64,000 nucleotides of DNA from Puccinellia tenuiflora. Taxonomy: Eukaryota; Streptophyta; Magnoliopsida; Poales; Poaceae. The position numbers were made by a program, and so were the translations under genes. Positions 11,746 through 23,718 of this stretch are shown one piece after another. Below the pieces are notes generated by a model that was given only the letters and a program-made list of their open reading frames with translations, had not been told where the DNA came from and did not search any database. The stretch is taken from positions 527,106 through 591,105 of the forward strand of contig QRDG01000139.1 in the NCBI GenBank assembly GCA_012064385.1, written 5' to 3'. Every line of letters starts with the position of its first letter. Position 1 is the first letter of the stretch.

Positions 11746-12424
11746 ACTTATGGGGTGTGATTAGTTGTATGTACAGCATACCATCCACTACGTGTGTCAA
11801 AAGCGATTCAAAAGAGATAGTGAACCGATAGTGAACCGACTCAATATAAGTAGGGCATCATAATATTAGTTCCGTTCAAAGAACAAAACATGTGAGGCTA
11901 GCCTATATTTAGGAGAGAAGGAGGAGAAAGAGACGGCTTTGTTTGCATATAAAAGTGCTGAAAAGGAGTGTCATGTGCCAAGTTGGGTAAAAAAAAAGTG
12001 AATCAACATTGCCGCATTTTGGATAGAACCAGCGCGACATTGTGTATGGTCTAAGAATTCGGATAAATCTATGTGTTCATTTCTTAGAATTTGTCCATCT
12101 CGTTTGTTAGAGAGATGGTCCATATCATTTCATGGCTAATAAAATCTTACATATAGTGCTAATTTTGTACTAACTTCCACTTTGTACTAATTGATCCAAA
12201 CCGAGCGGAACAACTGTTCCAAACCTAAATTTCTGTAATATGAAACGAATGAGGAGTATGTTATTTAAAATGTGAGGAGCTTACGGTCACAAAATGGATA
12301 GTGCTTTATGCAATGTGTAAGAGGACGTTGTATAAATCTCAACTATAACCGGACGTCTAGATAAACCCGGGACGCCGACGAGTACAGTTGGTTTTTCGAC
12401 AACCTTTTTTTTTGAATGCTAACA
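11746..12424. other. AT-rich spacer, nothing recognised
   Basis: No coding frame, terminal repeat or known element end could be read. Low-complexity A and T runs occur at 11986-11997 and 12400-12410. Confidence 0.3.
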
Positions 12425-13830
12425 TTTTTTTTTTGATAAAGAGAATATATTAATATCGAGAGATATCGATTACACCCATCCTCTGCTACAACAAGATATC
12501 AAAATACATCTAGGATGCACATAGTCAAGAAAAAAATAAAAAAGAGAGAAAACAAAAACAAAAGACCCCGTCGGACACTCGCAACAGCAACACTCTAACC
12601 ACCACCAAAATACAACACCCGGATCGCAAAAAGGCTCTCCAAAACAATGCCTTCAGCAAGGCCATTGCCAGGTACAACCAATGAAGGCCAGACCTTGGGC
12701 TTTCACCCTGAAGAAAGACCGGGAGTCCAAAACAATGCCTTCAGCAAGGCCATTGCCAGGTACAGCCAATGAAGGCCAGACCTTGAGCTTTCACCCTGAA
12801 CATCACGGCTCGGTACTTAGTACCACCGGAAAGCAGTCCGCCCGTGTTGCCGCCCCCTCTTGTCAAGGCCGCTGCTGCAAGTCCCCGACACCTGACACAC
12901 AGGAAAACCTGTGCCTAGAGTCTTCAACGCAACCAAATCTCCACTCCGCCAGCACAAGCCTCCGATCGCAGCCACCATGACTTTCTTCACTACTTGTCAA
13001 TGTCATGGAAATCTATTAGACATATCACATGACCACGACAAGATAGCGAAGCTTCGCGCCACACCCACATGAAGCATCTCTGGCCATATATGAGGGTGCG
13101 CACGACCGGATCAAATCCGATCTAGATATCCAATGACGCCTTGCGCCAAACCGGAGATCACCGATGGGAAGACCGGAACACGTCGGCAGCTAGATCATGG
13201 AGGACCACATGTGGCAGATCGGCGACATGACGCTCGAAGACCAGCCGGGTCAACCACCTTTATTCTTGGTCCGAGCCCGCAGCCCCCACGCTGCCGGTCG
13301 ACTCCCGACGATCGGAGCGAGTTGGTCAACACCAGCCCATCGGCTTTGTTGGCCACCGAGAAGGATGCATCAAAACCAGGACAACCGCCGCACCCCATAG
13401 GGTCGGCCGCCGCCACCGGATCCTCCACTCCCTCATCACATCGCGCCCCGCCACCTCCCTGCCGCAAGCAGGCGGCACGAGTGCCGCCGCCACGGGCCAG
13501 CTTGCCACCTAGAGATCGGAGCCGAAGCCGCCGCCCCTCCAAAGCGCAGACCCCCACGCCGATCCGCCGCACCGCAGCTGCTCCAGACGCGCCGGAGAAG
13601 CTACCATGCCATGGTGCCCGGCCGCACCACACCCCAGCTCGGAGAAGACGGCCCACGCCGATCCTTCGGGCGAGGGGACGAGGAGGCCTCCCCTGCCGCC
13701 GGCGACAACCAGACTTTGTCCGGCTGTGCCCTAGGGCGGCGGGGGAGGAGGAGGGAGAGGTTGGGAGGTGGGGGAAGGTGGCGGCTAGGGTTTCCCCTCC
13801 CGTCGCCTCGCGGGGGCGAGAGAGAGGACT
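12425..13830 (-). mobile_element. Retroposon (LINE-type) tail, copy 2
   Basis: The block starts on the plus strand with T10 (the poly-A tail of a minus-strand retroposon), then AT-rich sequence (GAGAATATATTAATATCGAG) and the words shared with copy 1. It becomes very GC-rich to the right, where the minus strand reads AAACCCTAGCCGCC. Long open frames on both strands at 13133-13980 are a consequence of high GC and are not called. It contains an 88-bp-period tandem repeat. It could be the 3' end of the LINE whose reverse transcriptase lies at 13990-15845. Confidence 0.5.
12638..12800. repeat. Tandem duplication, 88-bp period
   Basis: Two nearly identical 75-bp stretches at 12638-12712 and 12726-12800 (starting TCCAAAACAATGCCTTCAGC) differ at only a couple of positions. 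They lie within retroposon copy 2. Confidence 0.9.
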
Positions 13831-13989
13831 GTTGGATATACATCGATCATTCGTAAAATCATTCATTAGGAGTGAGTTACGAAGAGCACAAAAATAGGGT
13901 TGTACACCCATAATAAAAGAAAACACATCTAAGGTCCTCGACCAAGGTCGAAAGGAATGGTTGCCCCTGCCATGTTCCAAATGGTGGCC

Positions 13990-15845
13990 TCATCTCGTGT
14001 TCTTCAGGTCAAATCCTCGACGCAAAGCTCATCATGTTGGAAGATTCGCCGGTTCCGCTTGCGCCAAATTTTCCAACACCCCGGCATAAGGAGGGAATGC
14101 ACACTCTTTCGCATGTCCAACAACGAGTTTTATGAGCAAAAGTTGTACCATTATAGGATGCTAGAGACCCCAGTCCAGAAGTTGGGCATAGAGGCCGACA
14201 TGCGCGTTTGTTGGCAAGGCACGTCCAAACCTGATGGGACCAGGGGCATTCACAAAGCAAGTGAAAGGGCATATCTAGGTTGCGAATGCACATGGGGCAA
14301 AAATAATCGTTTTACCAACCCCTTCTAAGAAGAGAACCAGTCATAAGGATTTAGTCAAGGGACGCCATCCAAAGAAATTGGCGGCATTTGCCAGGACCCC
14401 ACCCCTTCCAAATGATCAGCGCCGGCTCTATATTTTACAGGGCCCTTGGCAAAGTTGATGAGATGGGCCCCTATGATTAAAATATTAAACTTGACATTTG
14501 ACCATATATTCTTACATAATATCATATTATCGATAGAGATAAAAAGTGTAGCAAAATATAACAAGTAATATTTCCTAATAATATCATAATATCCGGCGTG
14601 ACGGCGTCCATCCGCGGCGACAATCTCCGGCGTGACAGCGTCAATCCGCGGCGTCGATCCGCGGGGTCGAAGACGAAACGACCAACCAGCGCTACGACCA
14701 GCAACAGGATTGGGAATACCATCGATCGTAAAACTGCTGTTTGCAGAATCCGGCCTGCTTTCTTCAGTTGGCCCGATCCGGCCTGCTTTGTTTTAGCAAA
14801 AATTATGGGCCCCATCTAAACTTGGGCCCCTGGCTCCGGCCCACCTCGCCATACATTAGAGCCGGGCCTGCAAATGATGGGTGCAGTGTTGGACGTGGTA
14901 GACCCTTCAAATTGAAGCAAGTAGGCAGATTTGGCCGTGTATTCGCCAGTGGCAGAAAAACACAAGCGAATGGAGTCAGTCGTGTTGCCCCTAAGACGAA
15001 CAACATCAAGCAAGGTTGTCATATTTTGTAGCTCAGGAAGCACCTCCGGTGTTAGCACATTGGCAAGGTGATAGAACCACTTGTGGTTGTTGTGCACATG
15101 CTTAACTTTCCACCTCTTTTGCGAGGCAATACCGAACCGGAATGGAGCAATCGCCTTAGGCGCGAGGGCGAGGCCACTAAGCCACATGTGATTCCAAAAT
15201 TCGGTGATTTCACCTTTTCCGGCCTGATTTCAGTCGCCATAGCGAGAAGTTGTATGTATAGGTCATCAAAAGGTAGGAGGGAGCCCAACCATGGCTGATT
15301 AGGAGATGCCATGCAAACTAGAGCCACCTAAGGCAAAACATTCTCAGATCATGAACGCCGAGGACCCCTAGATGCTTGGGTCGGCATACCACTTCCCATT
15401 GAACTCAGTAATGTCCCCCATTGCAAGAACCCTCCCTCGCCAGAACCATGCGCAACATTGCTTGTCAATTTTCCCGAGGACCCAAACCTGAAGCTTTTGC
15501 ACGAACATCAGGTATATGACAACCGAGGATATCACACTCTTGAGCAGAACCAGGCGACCTTCGTGGGACATCATGAATCCCTTCGAAGCTGCGAGGAGTG
15601 CATCGATTTTATCTAGCAAAATTTGGAAATTAGATTTTCAAAGCACCCCTCCGAGAGAGTGTCATGCAAAGATAAGTGCAAGAGAAGGGATGACCGAAAT
15701 CCCAAGCGGCATAAGAATGTGCTAAAGATCAAACCAATAACAACGAGTGGGCATGGCCGTGCTTTTACCAGATTGGTGATAAGACCTATGGTGGTGGCAA
15801 AACAAGCTAGAATTAGCTTGATCCTTGACCACTATAGGGGCTAGC
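13990..15845 (-). pseudogene. Eroded LINE reverse transcriptase / zf-RVT remnant
   Basis: Right to left, fragments in several frames read like a plant LINE ORF2. They include LDKIDALLAASKGFMMSHEG and RLVLLKSVISSVVIYLM (15400-15620, region after the RT palm), PNQPWLGSLLPFDDLYIQ (15052-15327), and RFGIASQKRWKVKHVHNNHKW with SIRLCFSATGEYTAKSAYLL (14880-15187). NLDMPFHLLCECPWSHQVW (14200-14280) is the zinc-binding RVT domain. Stops and shifts are frequent. It is interrupted by the hAT MITE at 14417-14870. The domain order supports a 5'-truncated minus-strand LINE. Confidence 0.75.
14417..14870. mobile_element. hAT-type MITE, 454 bp, 8-bp duplication
   Basis: The ends are CAGCGCCGGCTCTATA and, reverse-complemented, CAGGCCCGGCTCTAAT. 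They are flanked by the identical 8-bp duplication CAAATGAT at 14409-14416 and 14871-14878. An 8-bp duplication with CAG-type ends is diagnostic of hAT elements. Inside, GGGCCC-containing subterminal repeats face each other. There is no transposase, so it is non-autonomous. Its insertion splits the LINE remnant. Confidence 0.9.
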
Positions 15846-16276
15846 TAGCTTATGGGTGATCTTCCCTCCAGTCAATTCCGACATGTGGCATGGTTGGAGT
15901 GGAAAGTTGCCGACGCTAAAGAAGAGGGAGAAGAGAAGACGATTGGGGGGAGGGGGCGTCGCTTCAACCTTAGCAGCTATCCCCGCCGCTGACACCGGCC
16001 TAACCATCAACCATCAGTCCTCCCGCACTACCTCGCCGATACGCCATCCTTGAAGCTCCTTCTCCACCCTGGCCTTCCCTCGAAGATCCGACACCACCAA
16101 TTTATCTCCGGTGAGTGGGCCGGCCGCCTGCCGACGAATTAGTTAACAGGTAGCTAGCCTGGAATTAGCTCGGACGTGAAACACATACGCAGAAGAAAAA
16201 CATCTGTCAAGGAGAAATTCCGAATTCCATAAAACATCTTGAACATTTTGCCCCCACGAACTCTCTCCGCCCCCCC

Positions 16277-16282
16277 TATATA
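16277..16282 (+). promoter_or_regulatory. Likely TATA box of the Ser/Pro-rich gene
   Basis: CCCCCTATATACCC lies about 145 bases upstream of the ATG at 16423, a normal plant TATA-to-ATG distance, and is followed by a C/A-rich leader. Confidence 0.55.
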
Positions 16283-16422
16283 CCCAAGACAAGACAAGCC
16301 AACGCTAATCATTAGTCACCTCTACATCCACGGGCCACAACAAACTAACTAACCAACCAACCACTCCCGACCACCGCCACCCCACCTCCAAGAACCCAAG
16401 AACCCGGCCGGGAGCGCCGACC

Positions 16423-18628
16423 ATGGCGATGGAGGCGGCACACCTCCACCAGGACTTCTTCCTCTCGCCGTCGCCCCTCCACCTCGCCGAGCTCCGCATC
16501 GACCCACCGCACTCGGCGGTCGCCTTCTCCGCGCCTGGCGCCGTCGCCGGGGGGCGCAAGCGCCGCTGCCTCCTCCCCGCCGTTTCCCCGCGCAAGAAGA
16601 TGCTGCTTGAGCTCCACCCCTTCGACTCCTCGCCCACCCCCACGCCGCCTCCCTCGCCCTCGCCGCGCCGCTCCCCGACCACCGCGCCCCCTTTGCTGTC
16701 GCGCAGGGGGTCCCCGGCAAGCGACTTCTCATTCCCCTCAGCACGTCCGTGGATCGGCGGCGGCGGTGGAGGCAACATCTTCGCGTTCTTCGAGGACACG
16801 CCTGCGACGCCGTCCCCTACGGGCTCCGATGTCAGCACCCTGTCGTTCATGCCTTCGCCGGGGCAGACGACGACGCCCACGAGCGCCGGGGTCACGCTCG
16901 CGACATCGCCAAAGAAGCCGACGGCGGGACCCACTGCCAACGGTGGTTTCATGTTCACAGCTTCACCGGAGCAGCCGCTCACGCCAGCGAGCTCTACTGC
17001 CGGCGGTGGCGGCCTCGCGTCCTTGTCTTCTGAGCCGTCCTTGTCACCCAGGGAATACCACGGCGGCCGCGCCGTGTCGTCCCCGAAACACGCGCGTACG
17101 GGCTCCACCGACAGCGGCGGCTTGGGGTTCTTCCCTTCTCCGGGACCGGCCATCGGCCACACAAGTCCTCCGGCGTTCGTCTTCTCGGCCTCGCGGACTT
17201 CGGCGCCGCCAGTGCGCAAGTCCGGCGACGGCAGCAAGAAAAGGCCGCGGCGACAACACGCCATCGTGAGCGAGCCCCGCAGGAGCCTGCAGCAGTTGGA
17301 CGTGCCGCGGCAGGCCAGTCAGCCGACGCACACGTACGCCTTGGTCACCGCCACCGGCGAGGTCTCCCGGTCCTCCATCCTGTCCGGATCGTCGGCTAGG
17401 CCGTGCTGCAAGTTCTTCACCTCGCCGGCGAAGGCGAGCAAGCAGGTACGATGACTCATCGCCGTCCTGTTTTTCAGTTTTTCTGCATCTTGCAATTCTT
17501 CATTCCTCGCTCCGTACGTTGCCTCTGATGTGCCAGTTTTGATCGCCGCAGGAAGTCAGGAAGACCTCCAGTGAGGAATCCCGCTCGACTTCGCCCTGCG
17601 GGTCGCCGGCCGGGTCACGCTGCACGTTCGTCCCATCGCCGGCAAAGCATCCGTCAGATGAGAAGGCGAGCAAGCAGGTAATTCAAGCCTTACACTTTCT
17701 CTTGTACCGCTTCAGAATGCTGTGATCTGAAGCTTATGACTGCACCTATTTGTACTTATATAGTTTTTTTACTGTAAGTACACTATTAGTGCTTGAACAT
17801 TTTGGTTGATACATTGATCTTGAACCTGATCATTTATTGGATTGTTGTCAACCGAGTAGGTAACTTTAGAGCCAAACAAACTGTAGTGTTCTTCACACAT
17901 TTTGGTAGGCATGTGTACTTCACATTTATATTAGTATAAAGATACTCTCCAATTCTGCATGCTTGAACTATTTGATTAGTGCAAGCTTCTTGATCGATCT
18001 TCAGATACTTCTAGACCAAAACATACTGTTATCTGAAGCTTATTATCTTCTCGCTGTAATTGACATTCTGATTAGTAACTCTCTCTAACATGATAATTTC
18101 TTAGCTTCTTGATCAATGATTGGATACTTTCCTAGACAGAATACCGTTATCTGAAGCTTATGATCTACCATGTGTAGTTACACATTTTGATCACTGCATC
18201 CTTCAAATAAGTGCTAATTTGAATCTTATGATCTTGTGCCTTTTCTCTAAAAATCTTATGATCTCTGTAAGTGCTAACTTTTGTACATGAAACTCCAACA
18301 CCAACTCAAGGATTCTTGATTCCAAGTTCAGTTCAGATGTATCTGCAAAATATTGCATGTATTTCCTGCAGTTAATGGTCATGTTTTGAACAGTTGCAGC
18401 TAACTGATATTGTTGTTGGGTTTTTCTAGTTCCTTTGGTTTCATTCTGGTAATCTGTCCCCTGATGAAATCTTCACCTGTACAGGATCGAGAGGTGGAAG
18501 TGTCCAGCGTAGCCAGAGAGGGTACCACCCACGCCGAGCCAGGAGCCTGCAGGTGTGCCGCGGTGGCGGTGCGCGTGACCTGCACTTGTGGTGTCCAGAA
18601 GGAGTTCTGCTTTGACCACTGCCACTGA
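16423..18628 (+). CDS. Ser/Pro-rich plant protein with Cys-rich C-terminus
   Basis: Three coding exons: 16423-17445, 17552-17677 and 18485-18628, joined at GT-AG introns that all fall between codons (phase 0), giving 430 residues. The start sits in GACCATGGCGATGG, a good plant context, downstream of a TATA box. Exon 1 encodes a low-complexity Ser/Pro/Gly/Thr-rich chain with basic patches (GGRKRRC, KKRPRRQ) that could be nuclear signals. Exon 1 ends and exon 2 ends with related modules (FTSPAKASKQ and SPAK...DEKASKQ), suggesting exon duplication. Exon 3 ends with a compact Cys-rich tail, CRCAAVAVRVTCTCGVQKEF then CFDHCH, with six Cys and one His in spacing that could bind metal. No signal peptide or membrane segment is seen. 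I do not recognise the family; the function is unknown. It is intact and GC-rich, unlike its neighbours, so probably a functional gene. Confidence 0.8.
17678..18484 (+). other. Intron 2 with diverged repeat units
   Basis: The intron is AT-rich and contains repeated modules built around GTTATCTGAAGCTTATGATC. The clearest pair is about 17985-18075 and 18103-18200 (AGCTTCTTGATC...GATACTT...CTAGAC...TTATCTGAAGCTTAT), with a weaker copy at about 17722. Confidence 0.6.
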
Positions 18629-19793
18629 CCGATCCTCGCCGTCAGTTTTCGCGTTATCGACGGATCACATTGCTCCGTTCCTTTATGTAGTTCGAGTGAC
18701 TAGCACTCTGTCAAGTCTGACCTGAATTTAGGACAGTGGTAGCTGCATTACTTTACTTCAGAACCATTTGAGTTCAGAGCTGCATTTAGCCTGGAAGAGC
18801 TGTAAAGGCGACGTTCCTTTATTCTTTGTGTTCTTCCATGTTTGAATCGCACGCAGACTTGGTTGATCGGTACAGTTAAGTAGACTTGTGTTTGTTTGAA
18901 TGTGTTTCTTATTGCGAGATATATAGGTATGTGTTTCTGTTCCTTCTTTCGCTTGTGATTTGCCTCTCTGTACTTGTGTATATACAGTAGTCCGTGTGTG
19001 TGTGCGCGCTCCATTATGCTTTGTTAGGATGTATCCATAACCTGATTACTTACGGCTGGCATCGTCGGGTGCTCCCTGAATATCTGCATACTGTAGTTCA
19101 TTCGGTTGGTGCCAACAGTCAGACTCATAGCTGAGTTTGAGTTTCTTCTGAATATTCCGCTAAGTGCCAAGGGGTTTAAACGTGCACTAAGAGAAGACAC
19201 GCCGTTTCTACCATTGTAGATGCTCTGAGAAAAGCACGAGGAAGGCCCTAACAACCATAATTGGTCACTAATCCAAGCAGCTGGCGGCGGCACTAAGATA
19301 CGAAACCAAAGTGCTGATCAAATTGGGAATCTCCATTCACAACTGAATGCAGCTTCCCCATCGTTTCTGTCAAGAAGAAGCAAACCCACCTTCTCAGTAA
19401 GCAAAGAAATTTCAAAACTCATGCTTTTCGTTGCTGCTAGTGCTGGGTAAATCAGACAGTCAAGATTTCCTCGTATCAAAACAGAAAACTGCACAGTATG
19501 CAAGTCAGCAAGCTTATTTGCCGCCCAATAGCAATCCATAACCTGAACCGTCTTAGACAAACAATTCCATAACATTGGCCTGATAAGAACCAACATGTCA
19601 ATTTACTAGATGACAAACTTCTAAAGTTCAACCGCAGATCCCACATACATACTCCGGTGCCAAGTCATATAATATCAAGCACACAAGCAGCGATACTTTT
19701 GGTCCTCGTAATACATATAGATGTTTCAGAGCATTTCAGACACAACCTAGTAATAGCAGTATTACCTTTTCTGCGACAGCAAATTCAGAGTTT
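18629..19793. other. Convergent intergenic region
   Basis: This holds the 3' flanks of the plus-strand Ser/Pro-rich gene and the minus-strand Ole e 1 gene. A short GT repeat occurs at about 18990-19003. No further gene or element end was found. Confidence 0.4.
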
Positions 19794-22700
19794 TCAGACT
19801 CGGTCGTCTACTTCCTCGTACATCTTGAGGATCTGCGCACATGCAGCCAGAGGGGTGTCCTTCTGGAAACCTAAAGCATTTGCCAATCGAACGTTGGAGG
19901 TGACACCGCTGTTGTTGTTCAGGAAGACAGGAGCCCTCTCCCGCCCATCAACTATCTTGGCACACCCCATGTCTGGGCTGCTGACAAGGACAGACTCACA
20001 GAGCTCATGCTCGTGCTCGTTGTCCACGGGGATGTTGTAGGTACCAGTGTGATCGGTGTGACCCTCGAAGCTGCATGTCTTGGCCCCGGTCAACTTTGAT
20101 TTGCACTCGACTCTAACCTTTGCTCCTGTGGAAAGAAAGAATGTAATCAGTAGACAATTAGCAAAAAGATATAGGTTAAGTAAATAGTCTGTATGCTTTT
20201 CGTCGACAAACTTGGATTATTTGTGTTTCAATAAGCTTTCTCATATCTTTGGCCTTATATTCATATACCACATGACTGCAAACTGATCATTATTAAACTT
20301 TCAGATTTAGTTCGTAGCGTTTTCCAGTTGATTGTTACCAACCAGTCAGACATAAATATCTAAATTCAAAATACCAACCAGTATAATTAGAAGTAGTAAA
20401 CAACTTTGTGGTCAAGATACACTGGACCCTCGCTGGTCTGTTCTATCAGCTATGCTACTTTCCACCAAGGCTTTAAGGCCTATTTGTGGAGGATAGCATG
20501 TGTTTTGGACTTAGGGAACACCACGAGCAACAGTGTTGATGGTTTGCTAAGAACATCTCGGTATGATGTATGGACATGAAAGCAGCATGGAATGTGCATT
20601 CATGATACATGTGTACAACAAAGTCCAGGAAATACATGCATGTGTCCGTCATGGAGCCTAAGAACAAATGCATGGACTCAACTCTCATCTCCTATCCTGA
20701 CATAACATAACTCTACAGAAGTCTCATCATCCTGATATATATCATTGTTTTAGTTTCTGCTTCTGTGATGTACACAATTTTTTGTTTTATTTCTGTCCTC
20801 GTGCTCTAGAGTCCACAATAAGAATTAGGATGAGAGTCCATGTCTTTGAAGTCGAGTTGAATTCCGTTCTATCCTATAATATTTTTCTTTTTTGATGAAT
20901 CAAGAAAGCATTTCTCTCCTGTTTCTTTGATTTGCTCTCGTGCAACCCTTGTAGGTCTGTCATACTAATTTGTGTTTATCCCCTTCTAAACCCACAACCT
21001 TCACGTCATGCCAATGTGAACCAGTCAGGGGCGAAGCCAGAAAAAAAGATCATTGGTGTCGTTCCTCTAAATTTACCAGTGTCATTTTGTATTTATAAGA
21101 GCATTGCTTTTATTTATAAAGGGGAATAGTAAAATTATGTTGGTGTCATTTGACAACAATCAACACGGCTCCGCCCCTGAACCCAGTTCACATCATAGGA
21201 TACTAGAGAACTTCTAGCTATTCTTTGATTAATTCATAAGAGATACAACTGTACATTTATAAAAAAGGAACAAAATGGACCACTAAGAAACTTATCTCTA
21301 AACAAGGAACAGTAGAAATATGCAACTAACAAATAGAGGAATAAGTTGAGGTAATGAACATAACAACTCTTAAACTTAAGGGACAGATCTTGGGATTTTG
21401 TTAGCTCCTAAGACAAGCCTGGTGCTGCCGCACTACAGAATCCATGTGCCACTGTCACACTGCTACAGTACCTATGTGTGAATAGTACCTTGGTCCATAA
21501 TGATAGGGTACACATCGCAAATCTGGATCGTAAATGATAGCTAAGTAGATTCCTTAAATTGTGATCATATTCATTTTAGAGTTCTTACGCTTAAATTAAT
21601 GTTGACCGCCCATGATCTTAGATCTAAGGGCTACGAGTTACTGGTACTCCAAAGGAAGTGCTACAGAGTACTAACACAAAGTATCAGGGAGTCCCACAGT
21701 GTCAACGGTAAAATAGTAAATGAAGAAATCAGAAATTAACGCGCTTTGATCAACCTCTCATTTGGATCCAATAGATAGAAAATACTGGACTTACGCAGGT
21801 TTTTTTTATTCCTCTTCTTGCTGTGAAATGCTTTTCATTAATGCACAAGAATCATCGTCATTAAAGTTAATAATTAATCTTCTACAGACTGGCGCCGTAG
21901 TTCGTAGAAACGATCGGCAAAGATTAAGGTGTGATCGGCTTCTTTCTTCAATTATGCGATGGTAATTAAGATGGGGTCTCCCTTTTTTGTGTGGCAAGGA
22001 TCTCTTTAGTTCAACAGCTTTATGCATCACTAATTATTTCTTCAATCAGTTGATGCACACAGCCATTTTATTGTGAAGTTTATCGTCGATTACAAAAACA
22101 AATAATAAAGAGGGAATGCACGCAATAAAGAATACATGTAGCACTTATACATCACTAATCCTATTGCTAAACCCCCAGCCAAATCGTTTGAACAAATCCC
22201 GAGCTACCATCTCGAAGTGGTTGCACCCATAGTCAAGCTCCCGTGCTTCCATACTTGAGTACCACATAGCAAGGTCAGCCACATGATGCCCTAAAGGCAC
22301 CGCTGTCTGGATCCATACCTATCTGTTGATGTGGTACCCTTTTTTTTTACTATGCTGGTAGGATAGATGTGGTACTCCTTGTCCACAGGGGGGCAGTAGA
22401 TGGGTTAAGTAAAATTGTTCTGAATGTGTGTGCTACTCAGTCACTTCATTCTAGACTATTTGCATGTAGGCATGCCTTATAAGTAATTGCAGTTTTGTGA
22501 ACTACTGCGTTCGGTTTCTTACACTCTTTGGTCTGCTACCAGCACGTTGACATGGTATTACTTGTATGCTTTTTTTTCATACACATCCTGTTGCCCCAGC
22601 GAAAGAAGCATGTTGCATCCATCCCCCACTAGACATGCACGAAGATTAGTTGGTACCCAAACACATAAGAATAAAGATATCTGGTGATTCGACCACTTGC

Positions 22701-23718
22701 AATTCTATCAAACAAAAATCCATTCGCAAAAAACCAACGCTGAAAGACACACACAAGATCTTCGAGAACAGTAGTATAAGTTAAATTTCTGTTTTACATA
22801 GGAGGTGCTTGTGCAAGTTCCACTAAACCATTAGGGCTGTTTCACTCACAAGATGTTCTTGATTGTTGAACTAATAAATTGGGTAATCACAGGTGAGCTG
22901 TAGGTGTACTTGATCCAATTCAGAAGGGTTTTATGTCTTATATAAATAAAGCAGAAAATAAGCAACCCTAGCTATATGTCTGTCAAGTTGAACCAAGATT
23001 AAATGGGTCATTGCCATGTGCTGATGTGCAGAGTAGTCAAATCCACCAAATCATGTTAAGTTGTTGCATTTTATTCCTTTTTTTTTATATCAGGGGGATT
23101 GTACTACTGTTCGTAAAGATTCCGGTCAAGATACTTACCTGCTTTAACGTGTGCACAAAGCTATGCTATAGATCTAACAAACTTCCCAAAGAAACGCAAC
23201 TAATACCCAGGACTCCAAAACTAACGGATCCAAGCTCCAACCACTAGCCACTTCCTCGATGCAGACGCATCACACATCGGCATCTACTAAATCAGATCGC
23301 AGCGAAAATGAAGAGAGATCAATATATTTTTAAAGCTTCTCTTCGTGTAGTTGCTACTTCCTAATCGAATCAAGCAACATTCCAGTATAAATGCATTTGA
23401 AGGAAGGGAAAGAAATGGAAAGAAGAAGAAGGGAGAGTGAAGCGGAAGGGAAAGGCCCGAGGCAGACATACTCATGTGAAATCTAAGCAGCCGTAATGGA
23501 TCGAGAGAGAGAAGGGAAGAAATGGATGTGGAAAACGTACCGGCGATGTAGGTGGTGGCCGGGGTTTCGAAGCCGGCGCGGCAGGTGTCGCACCAGACGC
23601 TGCCGCGCACGACGAATTGGGTACGGCGCGAGGGGAGATAGCGGGACGCGGAGACGGACGACGCCGCGAGCGCGCAGAGCACGGCCGCGAGCAGGAGGTG
23701 GGCGCGGAGGGACGCCAT
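19794..23718 (-). CDS. Pollen Ole e 1 family secreted protein
   Basis: Two coding exons on the minus strand: 23541-23718 and 19794-20125, joined across a 3.4-kb GT-AG intron with one base carried over, giving 169 residues. The N-terminus MASLRAHLLLAAVLCALAASS is a clear signal peptide. The motif GSVWCDTCRAGF matches the Ole e 1 family signature. Further Cys in VECKS, AKTCSF, ELCESV, MGCAKI and AACAQI are in the positions expected for the family's disulphides. Family members are small extracellular glycoproteins, some pollen-expressed; the precise role is not established by sequence. The length fits the family. The gene is intact. A Helitron-like segment begins about 220 bases upstream of the ATG, so its promoter may be altered. 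Confidence 0.9.
20126..23540 (-). other. Long intron of the Ole e 1 gene
   Basis: It is bounded by GTACGTTTT at the donor and TTTCCACAG at the acceptor. It contains a hAT-like MITE at 21026-21179 and otherwise AT-rich unique sequence. No other gene was recognised inside it. Confidence 0.8.
21026..21179. mobile_element. hAT-like MITE, 154 bp
   Basis: The ends CAGGGGCGAAGCC and, reverse-complemented, CAGGGGCGGAGCC are near-identical inverted repeats. The flanks GAACCAGT and AACCCAGT match at six of eight positions, consistent with an aged 8-bp duplication. It lies in the intron of the Ole e 1 gene. Confidence 0.7.

Noticed and set aside
12638..12800. Tandem repeats as a CRISPR-like array
   Set aside because: Only two 75-bp units with a 13-bp gap inside a plant retroposon tail; no array structure and not a prokaryotic context.
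13133..13980. Long frames of 254 and 261 residues on both strands
   Set aside because: The region is very GC-rich with open frames on both strands, low-complexity Arg/Pro/Ala composition and retroposon context; no domain is recognised.
16305..17264. 319-residue minus-strand frame and other frames over exon 1 of the Ser/Pro-rich gene
   Set aside because: Shadow frames opposite a GC-rich coding exon; only the plus frame continues into well-spliced exons 2 and 3.
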